Positions 9,008 through 18,780 of a DNA stretch of 64,000 nt are shown here, piece by piece. Source of the stretch: Lyngbya sp. PCC 8106 (GTDB lineage: Bacteria > Cyanobacteriota > Cyanobacteriia > Cyanobacteriales > Microcoleaceae); the NCBI RefSeq assembly GCF_000169095.1, contig NZ_AAVU01000014.1, forward strand, positions 88,383-152,382, read 5' to 3'. The notes beneath the pieces were generated by a model. The model was not told where the DNA came from and ran no database searches. It saw nothing but the letters and a program-made list of their open reading frames with translations. The stretch's first letter is position 1; the number at the start of each line of letters is the position of its first letter. Both the position numbers and the translations under genes were made by a program.

Positions 9008-12000
9008 ATGATAATCATCACAGGATATGAAATTCAATCAAAACTCTATGAGAGTAATTTTTCGTTAATCTACCGAGGACGAAGACAGGTTGATGACTGT
9101 CCAATTATCATTAAATGTTTAAAACAGGAGTATCCTTCACCCGAGATGATTGCCCGTTTTCGACTCGAATATCAGATTACTCACAATCTCAATTTGCCAG
9201 GAACAATTCAAGCTTACAGTCTAGAAAATAACGCTCATAGCTTGGCAATGATTTTAGAAGATTTTGGGGCTATATCACTCGCTCAATTCATTCATAGTTC
9301 TGAGTTTACTTTTAGTCTAGACAAGAATCTAGTTATTGCCATTGAAATTATCAATATTCTCGATCAAATTCATCAAAAGGGAATTATTCACAAAGATATT
9401 AATCCCAGTAATATTATTTTAAATCCTCAAACCGAACAACTTAAAATTATCGATTTTGGGATGGCTACAATTTTATCCCGTGAAAATTCAGTTATCAGTA
9501 GCCCCCATACTTTAGAAGGAACTTTAGCCTATATTTCTCCTGAACAAACTGGGCGCATGAACCGCAGCTTAGACTATCGCAGTGATTTTTATTCTCTGGG
9601 TGTTACTCTTTATGAACTATTTACTCAGCAACGACCTTTTGATGCAACTGATCCTTTAGAATTAATTCATTGTCATCTCGCGAAACAACCCATTTCACCT
9701 CAAGAAATTAATCCCAAAATACCGCCAACTTTAGCCAAAATTATTCTCAAATTGATGGCAAAAATGGCAGAAGATCGTTATCAAAGTGCCGCCGGAATTA
9801 GAGCGGATTTAGTTGAATGTCTCCATCAACTGCAAACTCAAAATATTATTATAGCATTTCCCATCGCTCAACACGATATTTCAACTCAGCTACAAACTCC
9901 ACAAAAACTGTATGGGAGAGAAGCAGAAATAGAAATATTATTAGCAGCATTTGAGCGAGTCAGCACCAATCATCACGCAGAGTTAATGCTGGTTTGTGGC
10001 TATTCAGGAGTCGGAAAATCAGCTTTAGTTAGAGAAGTTTATAAACCTATTACCCAAAAACGAGGATATTTTATCAGTGGAAAATTTGACCAATATCAAC
10101 ATAATATTCCTTATTTTGCAATTGTGAGTGGTTTTTCAAGTTTAATTCAGCAACTCTTATCCGAACCTGAAGAACAGCTTAAAAAGTGGCGATCAAAGCT
10201 ACTCAATGCTTTAGGAAAAAATGGAAAATTGATCATAGATTTTATTCCCGAACTGGAATTAGTGATTGGAAAACAACCCGAACTTCCTGAACTGACAACA
10301 GCAGAATCTCAAAATCGTTTTAATTTAGTCTTTGAGCAATTTGTCCAAGTCTTTGCTCAACCTGAACATCCATTAGTCCTATTCTTAGATGATTTACAAT
10401 GGGCAGATATAGCAAGTTTAAAATTGATGAACTTGTTGATGAGTACCTCTTTAAAAAAATCACTTTTATTGATTGGAGCTTATCGAGATAATGAAATCCA
10501 TGCTACTCATTTTTTGCTGACAACAATTAATGAAATCAAACAAAATGGAACTAGAGTAGAGCAGATTAAATTACAAGATTTACAGTTGAGTTCTATTATT
10601 GATTTAGTTGCTAAAATTTTAAACTGCAAGACAAATCAGGCTCTACCCTTAGCTCAACTTGTTCTCAAAAAAACAAGTGGCAATCCCTTTTTTATCACAA
10701 TATTTATTAACACTCTAAAAGAAAACAACTTATTAAAGTTTGACTTTGAAAAACGACATTGGCACTGGAAACTAGAGGAAATTATAGTCACAGGAATCAC
10801 AAATAATGTGATCGAACTTCTAACCAAAAAACTTAAAAAACTCGCACCTAATACCCAAAAAGCGCTTAAAATCGCCGCTTGTGTTGGCAATTTATTTGAA
10901 CTACAAACTTTGACATATATTCTTGATTATTCAGTCTATAAAGTCGTTCAAGAATTACAAGAAGCGATTTTAGCTGGATTAATTATTCCAGTCGGTACTA
11001 ATTATAAGTTAGTTGCTTTAGAAGTCGAAGACAAAGTTACAGTAGAGTACAAATTTATTCACGATCAGATTCAACAGGCGGCTTATTCTCTACTCAAAAA
11101 CTTAGAAAAAAAGCAGATTCACTATCAGATTGGTAAGCTTTTTAAAAGCCAAATATTCCAAGCCAAAGAACAGTTATTTGATATTGTTAATCAATTAAAC
11201 TTAGGGCAAGAATTAATTACTGAGCAGAATGAAAAAGATGAATTAGCAAAGCTTAATTTTTTAGCGAGCCAAAAAGCCAAAGCTTCTATCGCTTATGAAA
11301 ATTCATTTGAATACATACAAACGAGTTTAAATTTGTTGAGTCATAAAAGCTGGGAATATGAATATAGCTTAACATTAGGAATATATCAGCTCGCGACAGA
11401 AACCGCTTATCTTACAGGTGATTTTGAACAAATGGAAATATTTGCTCAAACTGTTTTAATCCAAGCCAAAACTTTGCTAGATCAAGTTAAGATCTATGAA
11501 ATAAAAATACAAGCTTATGCTTCTCAAATGCAGTTTTCAAGAGCGATAGATACAGCTCTAGAAGTTCTGAAAATATTGAATATTAGTTTTACTACAACCC
11601 CTACAAAAGTAGAAATTCAACAAGCATTTCAAGCAACCGCAGCTCGATTAAGTTTACGCTCAGTTGAAAGTTTAATTGATTTACCTCCCATGACTGATCC
11701 TCTTGCTCAAACTGCAATGAAACTGTTAGCAAGTATCAATGGAGTCGCCTATCAAGCTGCACCTGAGCTTTTTTCTCTGATTATCCTTAAACTTGTTGAT
11801 TTATCAATAGAATATGGCAATTCAGAGATATCAGCATTAGCTTATGGCTTATATGCTATTCTTCTCGGTGCTATCGTTCAAGACATCGAAACCAGCTATA
11901 AATTTGGTCAATTGGCGATTAATCTCCTAAAAAAACAGGATAATCAATTAGTTGAATGTAAAGTCTTATTTGTAACTAATACAAGTGTTTTTTGGAGAAA

Positions 12001-15000
12001 AACACATCTTAGAGAAACGATTAAACCCCTAGAAACAGCCTATCAAATCGGAATTAATAACGGGGAAATAGAATTTGCTGGATACAGTGCTTTGCATCAT
12101 TGTGATCATTGTTTCTTTACCGGAATGAATTTACTAGAGCTAGAAAGCAAGCTCTCAGATTATAGACAGAAACTTACTCAACTAAAAGATTACACAAATG
12201 AAGACTTATTACGGGTTTATCATCAAACAGTGCTACATTTAATCAATCAAGTTGATCACCCTGGAATTTTAGTAGGTGAAGTCTATAACGAAGAACAAAA
12301 GTTGCCTATTCTTGAACAAGAAAATAACCAGAAAGGATTATTTTATGTATACTTCAATAAATTCTTTTTAAACTTTTTATTTGGTGAATATCATCAAGCT
12401 CTGATCAATGCAAATCAGATCGAAAATCATCTAAAAGGTGGACAAGCGAATGCTGTTTTGCCCTTATACATTTTTTATGATTCACTTTGTCGTTTGAGTC
12501 TATATAATCAAGCAACTACAACTGAAAAGATTCAGCTTTTAAAAAAAGTTCATGTTAATCAACAACAGATGAAACGATGGGCGCATTATGCTCCGATGAA
12601 TTATCAACATAAATTCATCTTAGTTGAGGCTGAAAAATCTCGGGTTTTAGATGAAATAAATGCCGCAGATTTTTATGATCAAGCTATTGCTTTAGCTGAA
12701 GAACAAGGATATCTTCAAGAATCAGCAATCGCTTATGAACGGGCTGCTCAATATTATTTATCAAAAGGTAAACGAGTGATTGCTAAAGCTTATTTACAAG
12801 AAGCTCGTTATGCTTATTTACGTTGGGGAGCAACTGCAAAAGTACAAAATTTAGAACAGCATTTTTCTCAACTTTTACAATCAAATCGTCAACCCATTGA
12901 TCAAATCAGTAATACCCACTCTAGCAGTTACAAGTCAGTAACTTTAGATCAGGTTACTTTAATGAAAGCATCGGAAGTAATCGCAAGTGAATTAGTTTTA
13001 GATCGGTTACTTTCTACTTTACTCAATATTGCCGTAGAAAATGCAGGCGCTCAAACTGGATGCTTAATTCTTCACAACAACGGACAATTTAAAATAGTAG
13101 CAACAACAATAGCAGATCAACAGGTAATCACGATAGAGCAGCCTATTTTACTCGCAGAAAGTCATGATATTTGTCAGGCAATGATTCACTATGTTGCTCG
13201 AACTCAAAAAAGCTTAGTTGAAAATAATGCTAGCTCTGAAGGGCAATTTGTTCACGATGTTTATATTCAACAAAAACATCCTAAATCTATTTTATGTACT
13301 CCGCTCATTCATCAAGGAAAACTGATTGGGTTGTTGTACTTAGAAAATAACTTAATCTGTGATGCCTTTCAAGCTGAACGAGTCGAACTCCTCAATTTAC
13401 TCTCAACTCAAATGGCAATTGCTATCGAAAATTCTCGTTTAGTTCAACATCAAGAAGAACTCAACAACTCACTCCAACAAGAACGACAGCAAATTACTCG
13501 AATTTTAGAACGAATTACCGATGGATTTATTGGCATTGATCGACAATGGAAAATTGTCTATATCAACCAGAAAGCTGAACAAATACTCGAAAAAAAATCT
13601 CAACAAATAAAAGGAAAAACTCTTTGGGAGGCTTGTTCAGAAACAATGACTCTTTTACATGAACAGCAATATAGAGAAGCACAAGAAACGGGTCAATCAG
13701 TTTGTTTTGAAGCCTTTTATTCCTCAAGTAATTATTGGTTAGAAATTACTGTTTATCCCGATCAAGAGGGATTATCAATTTTCTTTAGAGATATTACTGG
13801 ACGCAAACAAATGGAAGAAAAGTTAATTTCTGATGCTCAACACGATGCTTTAACCGGATTACCCAATCGCCTATTACTGAGTGAACACTTACAACAAATG
13901 ATTCAGCGAACTCAGGAAGAACAAAACTATCGCTATGCTGTTCTTTTTTTAGATATTGATCGCTTTAAAGTGATTAATGAGAGTTTAGGTCATTTAGTTG
14001 GAGATCAACTTCTGATTGCTATAGCACAACGACTCAAAGGATGTATCACTCAACAAGATATCATTGCTCGTTTAGGAGGAGATGAGTTTATTATTCTACT
14101 CGATAATCCTGAGGATGAAGTTCGTACAGCCGCTCGCATTCAGATGGCATTAAATGCACCCTTTAACTTGAATGGTTATAAAGTTTTTAATACTGTTAGT
14201 ATTGGTATTGTTTCCAGTAACACAACTTATACTCGCCCAGAAGAACTCTTACAATCGGCTGATATTGCCATGTACCAAGCCAAAGCAGAAGGAAGGGCGC
14301 GTTATGTTATTTTTGACACGACAATGCAAGAACGAGCAACTTCTTTATTGCAACTAGAAACGGATTTACGTCTAGCTATTGAAGTTGAACAACTCTGTGT
14401 TTATTATCAACCTATTGTTGCTCTAAAAACTGGAAAGTTAGCAGGATTTGAAGCCTTAGTCCGATGGTTACATCCTAAAAAGGGAATAATCTCACCGATA
14501 AAGTTTATTCCCCTTGCTGAAGAAACGGGGTTAATTATTCCGATAGGTCAATGGGTATTACAGCAAGCTTGTTATCAGTTAAAAGTTTGGCAAGAGCAAT
14601 TTCCACAACTCGAAAAATTGACCATGAGTGTGAACCTTTCAGTTAAACAGTTCTCTCAGGTAGATTTGATTCCTCGAATTGATCAAATACTCAGTGATTT
14701 AGACTTACCCGGACATGATTTAAAGCTGGAAATTACAGAAAGTGCCTTGATGAATAATTTTGAAAGAACCCGAGAGTTATTATTACAATTGAAATCGCGT
14801 CAAATTCAACTTTGTATTGATGATTTTGGGACTGGCTATTCTTCCTTAAGTTATTTACATCAATTTCCTGTAGATATCCTGAAAATTGATCGGTCTTTTG
14901 TGCGCCGTCTTGAGGGATCTAATAAAAATGATGAAATTGTCCGAACGATTATTGCTTTAAGTCATAATATGTCGATAGCGGCGATCGCTGAAGGAATTGA

Positions 15001-15124
15001 AACCTCCCAACAACTGGCTCAACTGAGAAATTATCGCTGTGAATATGGTCAAGGATACTTTTTTGATCGACCCTTAGATGCACTCGCGGCGACTGATTTC
15101 ATTGCTCAGATGCGTCAATGGTAG
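9008..15124 (+). CDS. Giant hybrid signalling protein: Ser/Thr kinase, STAND-like ATPase, GAF, PAS, GGDEF, EAL
   Basis: 2038 residues. Domains in order: eukaryotic-type kinase about 5-275 (HKD at 128-130, DFG at 149-151, then GTLAYISPEQTGR); AAA_16-type ATPase about 295-560 (Walker A GYSGVGKS at 331-338, Walker B LVLFLDDLQWAD); a long helical region about 580-1290; GAF about 1313-1475; PAS about 1496-1605; GGDEF (1690-1694, intact); EAL (1815-1817, with DDFGTGYSSL, KIDRSFV, IAEGIET). The cyanobacterial family usually ends in a histidine kinase. Here a c-di-GMP synthase/phosphodiesterase pair takes its place. The inhibitory RxxD site is degenerate (TQQD). The 3' end overlaps the convergent ABC gene by 10 bases. 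Confidence 0.93.
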   Translation: MIIITGYEIQSKLYESNFSLIYRGRRQVDDCPIIIKCLKQEYPSPEMIARFRLEYQITHNLNLPGTIQAYSLENNAHSLAMILEDFGAISLAQFIHSSEFTFSLDKNLVIAIEIINILDQIHQKGIIHKDINPSNIILNPQTEQLKIIDFGMATILSRENSVISSPHTLEGTLAYISPEQTGRMNRSLDYRSDFYSLGVTLYELFTQQRPFDATDPLELIHCHLAKQPISPQEINPKIPPTLAKIILKLMAKMAEDRYQSAAGIRADLVECLHQLQTQNIIIAFPIAQHDISTQLQTPQKLYGREAEIEILLAAFERVSTNHHAELMLVCGYSGVGKSALVREVYKPITQKRGYFISGKFDQYQHNIPYFAIVSGFSSLIQQLLSEPEEQLKKWRSKLLNALGKNGKLIIDFIPELELVIGKQPELPELTTAESQNRFNLVFEQFVQVFAQPEHPLVLFLDDLQWADIASLKLMNLLMSTSLKKSLLLIGAYRDNEIHATHFLLTTINEIKQNGTRVEQIKLQDLQLSSIIDLVAKILNCKTNQALPLAQLVLKKTSGNPFFITIFINTLKENNLLKFDFEKRHWHWKLEEIIVTGITNNVIELLTKKLKKLAPNTQKALKIAACVGNLFELQTLTYILDYSVYKVVQELQEAILAGLIIPVGTNYKLVALEVEDKVTVEYKFIHDQIQQAAYSLLKNLEKKQIHYQIGKLFKSQIFQAKEQLFDIVNQLNLGQELITEQNEKDELAKLNFLASQKAKASIAYENSFEYIQTSLNLLSHKSWEYEYSLTLGIYQLATETAYLTGDFEQMEIFAQTVLIQAKTLLDQVKIYEIKIQAYASQMQFSRAIDTALEVLKILNISFTTTPTKVEIQQAFQATAARLSLRSVESLIDLPPMTDPLAQTAMKLLASINGVAYQAAPELFSLIILKLVDLSIEYGNSEISALAYGLYAILLGAIVQDIETSYKFGQLAINLLKKQDNQLVECKVLFVTNTSVFWRKTHLRETIKPLETAYQIGINNGEIEFAGYSALHHCDHCFFTGMNLLELESKLSDYRQKLTQLKDYTNEDLLRVYHQTVLHLINQVDHPGILVGEVYNEEQKLPILEQENNQKGLFYVYFNKFFLNFLFGEYHQALINANQIENHLKGGQANAVLPLYIFYDSLCRLSLYNQATTTEKIQLLKKVHVNQQQMKRWAHYAPMNYQHKFILVEAEKSRVLDEINAADFYDQAIALAEEQGYLQESAIAYERAAQYYLSKGKRVIAKAYLQEARYAYLRWGATAKVQNLEQHFSQLLQSNRQPIDQISNTHSSSYKSVTLDQVTLMKASEVIASELVLDRLLSTLLNIAVENAGAQTGCLILHNNGQFKIVATTIADQQVITIEQPILLAESHDICQAMIHYVARTQKSLVENNASSEGQFVHDVYIQQKHPKSILCTPLIHQGKLIGLLYLENNLICDAFQAERVELLNLLSTQMAIAIENSRLVQHQEELNNSLQQERQQITRILERITDGFIGIDRQWKIVYINQKAEQILEKKSQQIKGKTLWEACSETMTLLHEQQYREAQETGQSVCFEAFYSSSNYWLEITVYPDQEGLSIFFRDITGRKQMEEKLISDAQHDALTGLPNRLLLSEHLQQMIQRTQEEQNYRYAVLFLDIDRFKVINESLGHLVGDQLLIAIAQRLKGCITQQDIIARLGGDEFIILLDNPEDEVRTAARIQMALNAPFNLNGYKVFNTVSIGIVSSNTTYTRPEELLQSADIAMYQAKAEGRARYVIFDTTMQERATSLLQLETDLRLAIEVEQLCVYYQPIVALKTGKLAGFEALVRWLHPKKGIISPIKFIPLAEETGLIIPIGQWVLQQACYQLKVWQEQFPQLEKLTMSVNLSVKQFSQVDLIPRIDQILSDLDLPGHDLKLEITESALMNNFERTRELLLQLKSRQIQLCIDDFGTGYSSLSYLHQFPVDILKIDRSFVRRLEGSNKNDEIVRTIIALSHNMSIAAIAEGIETSQQLAQLRNYRCEYGQGYFFDRPLDALAATDFIAQMRQW

Positions 15125-15900
15125 CTTGAAGCGTTTGAAACTTCTTCCGATTTGATCATGCCATCTTCAAGCTCAAGAATGCGATCAGCAACATCGACAA
15201 TACGAGGGTCATGCGTCACCATCAACACTGTTGCGCCTTCTCCTTTCGCTAATCCTTTCAGCAAATCAATCACCGCTCGACCACTACTGGAGTCTAATGC
15301 AGCCGTGGGTTCATCAGCCATAATCAGAGGAGGATGGCCCGCCAAAGCCCGAGCGATCGCCACCCGTTGTTTTTGTCCACCGGACAAGTCACGCGGAAGA
15401 TGCTTACCCTTTTCGCCCAAACCCACCTGTTCGAGGAGATAGACAGCTTCCTCCCTTGCTTTGCTGCCCTTAATGCCCTTAATATTCAAAGCAACTTCAA
15501 TATTTTCAATGGCATTCAACGCCGGAAACAGGTTAAACCCCTGAAAAATAAACCCAATATTCCGAAGTCGGAAATTGGCCAACTGAGAACGAGACATTTT
15601 GGTGATATCCTCCCCTCTGAGGAATACCTGTCCACCCGTTGGCGTGAGGAGTCCAGCCAGAATAGAAAGTAACGTTGTCTTCCCTGAACCACTAGGCCCC
15701 ATCAACAGTTGAATATCACTCTGTTGCACCTGCAAGTCTATCCCTTTGAGAACCTTAAAGCTTTGACGCCCAGATTGATAGGTCATTTCCACTCCCAAGC
15801 CCTCAATTGCAATCGGCTTTACTGGGGCATGAACTGAACCATCCACTGCCTGAGTGGGGGTTTTCTTGAGGTTAGCCCAGTTCATTTTTGAACCTATCAT
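15115..15900 (-). CDS. ABC exporter ATP-binding protein, DevA/MacB-like
   Basis: ATPase of a DevA/LolD/MacB-type exporter. Walker A is GPSGSGKTT, the Q-loop IFQGFNLF, the signature LSGGQKQRVAIARAL, Walker B PLIMADEPTAALD, and the H-loop VTHDPR. The frame is open upstream to 15987. ATG at 15900 (MIGSKMNWANL) is preferred because GAGGA lies about 10 bases upstream; 15927 and 15885 are alternatives. The partner permease lies upstream on the same strand but 630 bases away. No DevB membrane-fusion protein is in the window, so the exporter is incomplete locally. It overlaps the 3' end of the giant kinase gene by 10 bases. Confidence 0.88.
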   Translation of the reverse strand: MIGSKMNWANLKKTPTQAVDGSVHAPVKPIAIEGLGVEMTYQSGRQSFKVLKGIDLQVQQSDIQLLMGPSGSGKTTLLSILAGLLTPTGGQVFLRGEDITKMSRSQLANFRLRNIGFIFQGFNLFPALNAIENIEVALNIKGIKGSKAREEAVYLLEQVGLGEKGKHLPRDLSGGQKQRVAIARALAGHPPLIMADEPTAALDSSSGRAVIDLLKGLAKGEGATVLMVTHDPRIVDVADRILELEDGMIKSEEVSNASSYH

Positions 15901-16529
15901 ATTTTTATTGTCCTCTGATGGGGGCATAAAATTGCAAGCCAGACTAAGACTTCTCGCGATAATTGACAAGCATATTATCACTTCCAATTCTAGTTTGATT
16001 TTGTATGGCTTGGGAATCAGCCTCGTGAGTACCGAAGAACAATTTGAGGCTTGAGAGGGAAATACTCACTTATAGCGAATCGCGAATAGGGAACAGGGAA
16101 CAGGGAACAGGGAACAGGGAACAGGGAACAGGGAACAGGGAACAGGGAACAGGGAACAGGGAACAGCGCTTGCCTTGCGGCCCTGCGGTTTCCGGCGAGA
16201 CTTAGTTTGCAATCTTAGGGAACAGTATACTAGGTCGGGGTTTTAGGATTTAGAAATGACAATAATGTATTCGCATAGCACTATACAAGAAAGACTGGGG
16301 AAATCACTTCGCGATCGCACGACTCCCAAGGAATCAGCAACGAAATCGCCTGTGAATTTAGGGGTTTAGCCATTCTTGATTGCTGGAATTTGTCAACACC
16401 CTAGCACACACCTTTCGATCATTCGTAAAAAATAGCCTGAGAACCTGGGATCAAACTTCTGACTTTTTCTAATCTACAATCGAAATTCAAAAATGCCCAA
16501 CGTCCTCAAATTCCGTCGGGTTGAATAAC
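15901..16529. other. Repeat-rich spacer splitting the exporter genes
   Basis: About 630 bases between permease and ATPase genes, which normally sit next to each other. It contains an 11-copy heptamer array (16089-16165), followed by a GC-rich segment (CGCTTGCCTTGCGGCC near 16168) that looks like a dispersed repeat, and HIP1-like sites near 16308. No credible gene was found. It looks like inserted or expanded non-coding DNA. Confidence 0.5.
16089..16165. repeat. Minisatellite, 11 perfect copies of GGGAACA
   Basis: The 7-base unit GGGAACA repeats 11 times with no errors (77 bases). Perfect identity suggests recent slippage. The unit length is not a multiple of 3, but the array is outside any gene. 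Confidence 0.97.
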
Positions 16530-17777
16530 CTACGCTTTAAAAACGATCGCGGGATCGACTTGAGTGACCTTCTGAATCGCAAAGATAGCCGATCCCGCAC
16601 ACATGATCACCGTTAACCCAAACACCATCACAGCAGAAGTCGGTGTAATCAAAATTAAAATTCCTTGAGTCGCCGAAGCCCAATTCGTGACCCCCATACA
16701 CAACGCCATCCCCGGAATATAGCCGAGTAATGCCATCCAGAGAGATTGTTCTAAAATCACACTATAAATTACTTTATCGGGCGCTCCCATCGCTTTGAGG
16801 GTGCCAAACTCCTTTAAGTGATCAGAGACGGACGCATAGAGAATTTGAGCGACCACGATCATCCCTACCAAAATTCCCACGCCAGCACCCAAACTAAGAA
16901 TAAATCCAATTCCGGTGCGTTGCTTCCAATAAGATTGAGTTCGCTCAGACATTTCTTCACGAGTATAGGTCTTAACGTTGGGTAAAGTTTCCTCTAGGCG
17001 TTGTCTGAGTTCATCGAGATCTTGACCCGGTGCTACTTCAATCAACACAAATGAGATCGGATCAGTTAGGGTTAACTGTTTAGGCGCTGAAGAAATCACC
17101 TGCTTCTCTGCGGGGTTCGTATCATCGAAGATATTGACACATTTCAAGTCACCGTCTTCTAACTTACAACGGGTACTCGTTTCTAAACGCGCATTCACGT
17201 AGGCGTTAGCATTTTTTAAGGAAGTAAAAATTAATTTATTATTAATAATCGGTTGAGTGTTTTCAACCACGCCGACTAAACGCGCCTCCAAACCCCCCAA
17301 AGTGGAAACATCTCCCAGTTCAGTCACGCCCAATGACTCTAAATTCGTTTCATCTATGATCACACCATAGGGTTCTTTGAGACTGCTAATTTCTCCTTGA
17401 ATGACATTCCAAGGCGCGAAAAGTGTTCCCTCTGGTGTGGAACCCACGACTGTTACCGCATGAATTTGACCCGATGGATCTCGCCAACGCGCACTGCGAA
17501 AAATTAGGGCTTCTGCTCGTTGGACTCCCTTGACTTCACGGGCTTGCACCATATACTCTAAAGGCAAAGGCATGGTCAACTCCATGTGGATCATATCCGC
17601 AGAAGCAACCCAAAGTTCGGCGTTTGAGTTGTCAATTAGTAGAGAAGAAGACTTGACAAACCCATTGAGAATACCGTTTTGAATCGTTACGAGGCTGACA
17701 GCGAACATAATACCAGCCTGCGCTGCAATAAAACGGGGAAGATCTTCAAACAGGTTTTTGCGGGCGATAGAAGCCAT
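16530..17777 (-). CDS. ABC exporter permease, DevC/FtsX-MacB-like
   Basis: A 415-residue membrane protein with the MacB/DevC topology. One N-terminal segment (about residues 15-35) is followed by a large extracytoplasmic domain (about 40-285), then three C-terminal segments from about residue 295. The motif DHLKEFGTLKAMGAP in the cytoplasmic loop is typical of DevC-type permeases. It should pair with the DevA-like ATPase downstream on the same strand. The family moves lipids or envelope material through TolC-linked exporters; the substrate here is unknown. The exact DevC assignment is less certain than the FtsX/MacB superfamily. Confidence 0.85.
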   Translation of the reverse strand: MASIARKNLFEDLPRFIAAQAGIMFAVSLVTIQNGILNGFVKSSSLLIDNSNAELWVASADMIHMELTMPLPLEYMVQAREVKGVQRAEALIFRSARWRDPSGQIHAVTVVGSTPEGTLFAPWNVIQGEISSLKEPYGVIIDETNLESLGVTELGDVSTLGGLEARLVGVVENTQPIINNKLIFTSLKNANAYVNARLETSTRCKLEDGDLKCVNIFDDTNPAEKQVISSAPKQLTLTDPISFVLIEVAPGQDLDELRQRLEETLPNVKTYTREEMSERTQSYWKQRTGIGFILSLGAGVGILVGMIVVAQILYASVSDHLKEFGTLKAMGAPDKVIYSVILEQSLWMALLGYIPGMALCMGVTNWASATQGILILITPTSAVMVFGLTVIMCAGSAIFAIQKVTQVDPAIVFKA

Positions 17778-17993
17778 AACGACTCAATTGTTATGTAATT
17801 CAGACTTTAGATGCTAGCATACCCTAGATCTTTATTCGGATTCAGTTCAGAGTAGACATTGACCCCGAAACAAAAAAAATTGATTTTATAGGTAAACTTC
17901 GTAAAGAATCTTTAATATAGACGCGCCGGATTTATTCAGGTGATTTTGAAGATAGATGTCTAGTGTTCAGTCTCAAAAGCCAAACATTTAAAC

Positions 17994-18023
17994 AACAAAA
18001 ACCCCTCTTTTCGCCAGAGAGGG
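17994..18023 (-). terminator. Intrinsic terminator after the SH3 gene
   Basis: On the minus strand CCCTCT pairs with AGAGGG around a 9-base loop and is followed by GTTTTTGTT. It lies about 25 bases after the SH3-domain gene stop. Confidence 0.75.
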
Positions 18024-18046
18024 AGAGAGAAGATATTAAAATAAAG

Positions 18047-18343
18047 TTACTCGAAATATAGAAAGTCCGCACGAACCCAACCTTCAGTATTAGATTGATA
18101 AAATCGAATATAATACCAAATATATCCATCTCCTCCGTTAGCATAATTCAACACCTCTACCCAATCTCCCTGTACGCCATAATGAGGAGTGTTAGCTTTA
18201 GTCGTTGGTGCAGTCCGAACGTTAATTTGAGCGCCAGGATCACTTGCCGTTAAACGAGCAGAAGCAGCTAATCCAGGTAATGCAGTCGCTGCACACAAGC
18301 TAACAGCAGCAGTGAGAGTCAACACAATTTGCTTTAATTTCAT
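18047..18343 (-). CDS. Small secreted SH3-domain protein
   Basis: 98 residues. A clear signal peptide (MKLKQIVLTLTAAVSLCAAT...LPGLAAS) is followed by a single bacterial SH3 domain. The domain shows INVRTAPTT, then GDWVEVLN, then YIWYYIRFYQSNTEGWVRADFL. Such domains bind peptidoglycan or envelope partners. No enzyme domain is attached. AGGA lies 7 bases before the ATG. It is monocistronic, with a terminator downstream. Confidence 0.85.
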   Translation of the reverse strand: MKLKQIVLTLTAAVSLCAATALPGLAASARLTASDPGAQINVRTAPTTKANTPHYGVQGDWVEVLNYANGGDGYIWYYIRFYQSNTEGWVRADFLYFE

Positions 18344-18780
18344 CGGTTTTTCCTAATGTTAAATTAATTATTTTGGCTCAAGTCATTTTTTTAAATTTTG
18401 GAAGCAATTAAGATATTTTGTTGCTCTTGATCTTTATTTACTTCCTTAACTTTATTATTACCTCTAGAAATAGTAACGTCATCAGTAGTTATTCGGAAAA
18501 ATACAAAAATATTTATTTGATCAAGTTCAGTATTTACACTGAGGTCAAATCGAATAAAAGTTTGCTAAACCTCAGCCCAATATCAAAGTCCAAATCAAAG
18601 TCCAACTTTGTACAATAGGACTCATGACATCTCAACACCCGTAACCGAGAGGCGATCGCAGTGGAAACCCCATATCCTTCAACTCCCCAGTCCGTTAAGC
18701 TATTGTGTAGTCAATGATCTATCCCTACTCCGGTTGGCTGATAGAATAAATAAAATTTATAGGTTGAGTTTTAAGTCTCT
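18344..18780. other. Intergenic between SH3 gene and ABC ATPase
   Basis: About 437 bases between divergent genes. It has an A/T-rich left half, a short direct repeat (ATCAAAGTCCAA, twice, about 18583-18605) and a HIP1 octamer near 18652. Two short open frames here show no ribosome site or recognisable content and are not called. Confidence 0.45.

Noticed and set aside
16089..16165. Regular repeats that might look like a CRISPR array
   Set aside because: The units are 7 bases with no spacers, so this is a minisatellite.
17932..18144. Minus-strand 70-codon frame overlapping the SH3 gene
   Set aside because: It is a shadow of the SH3-domain gene and crosses its terminator.
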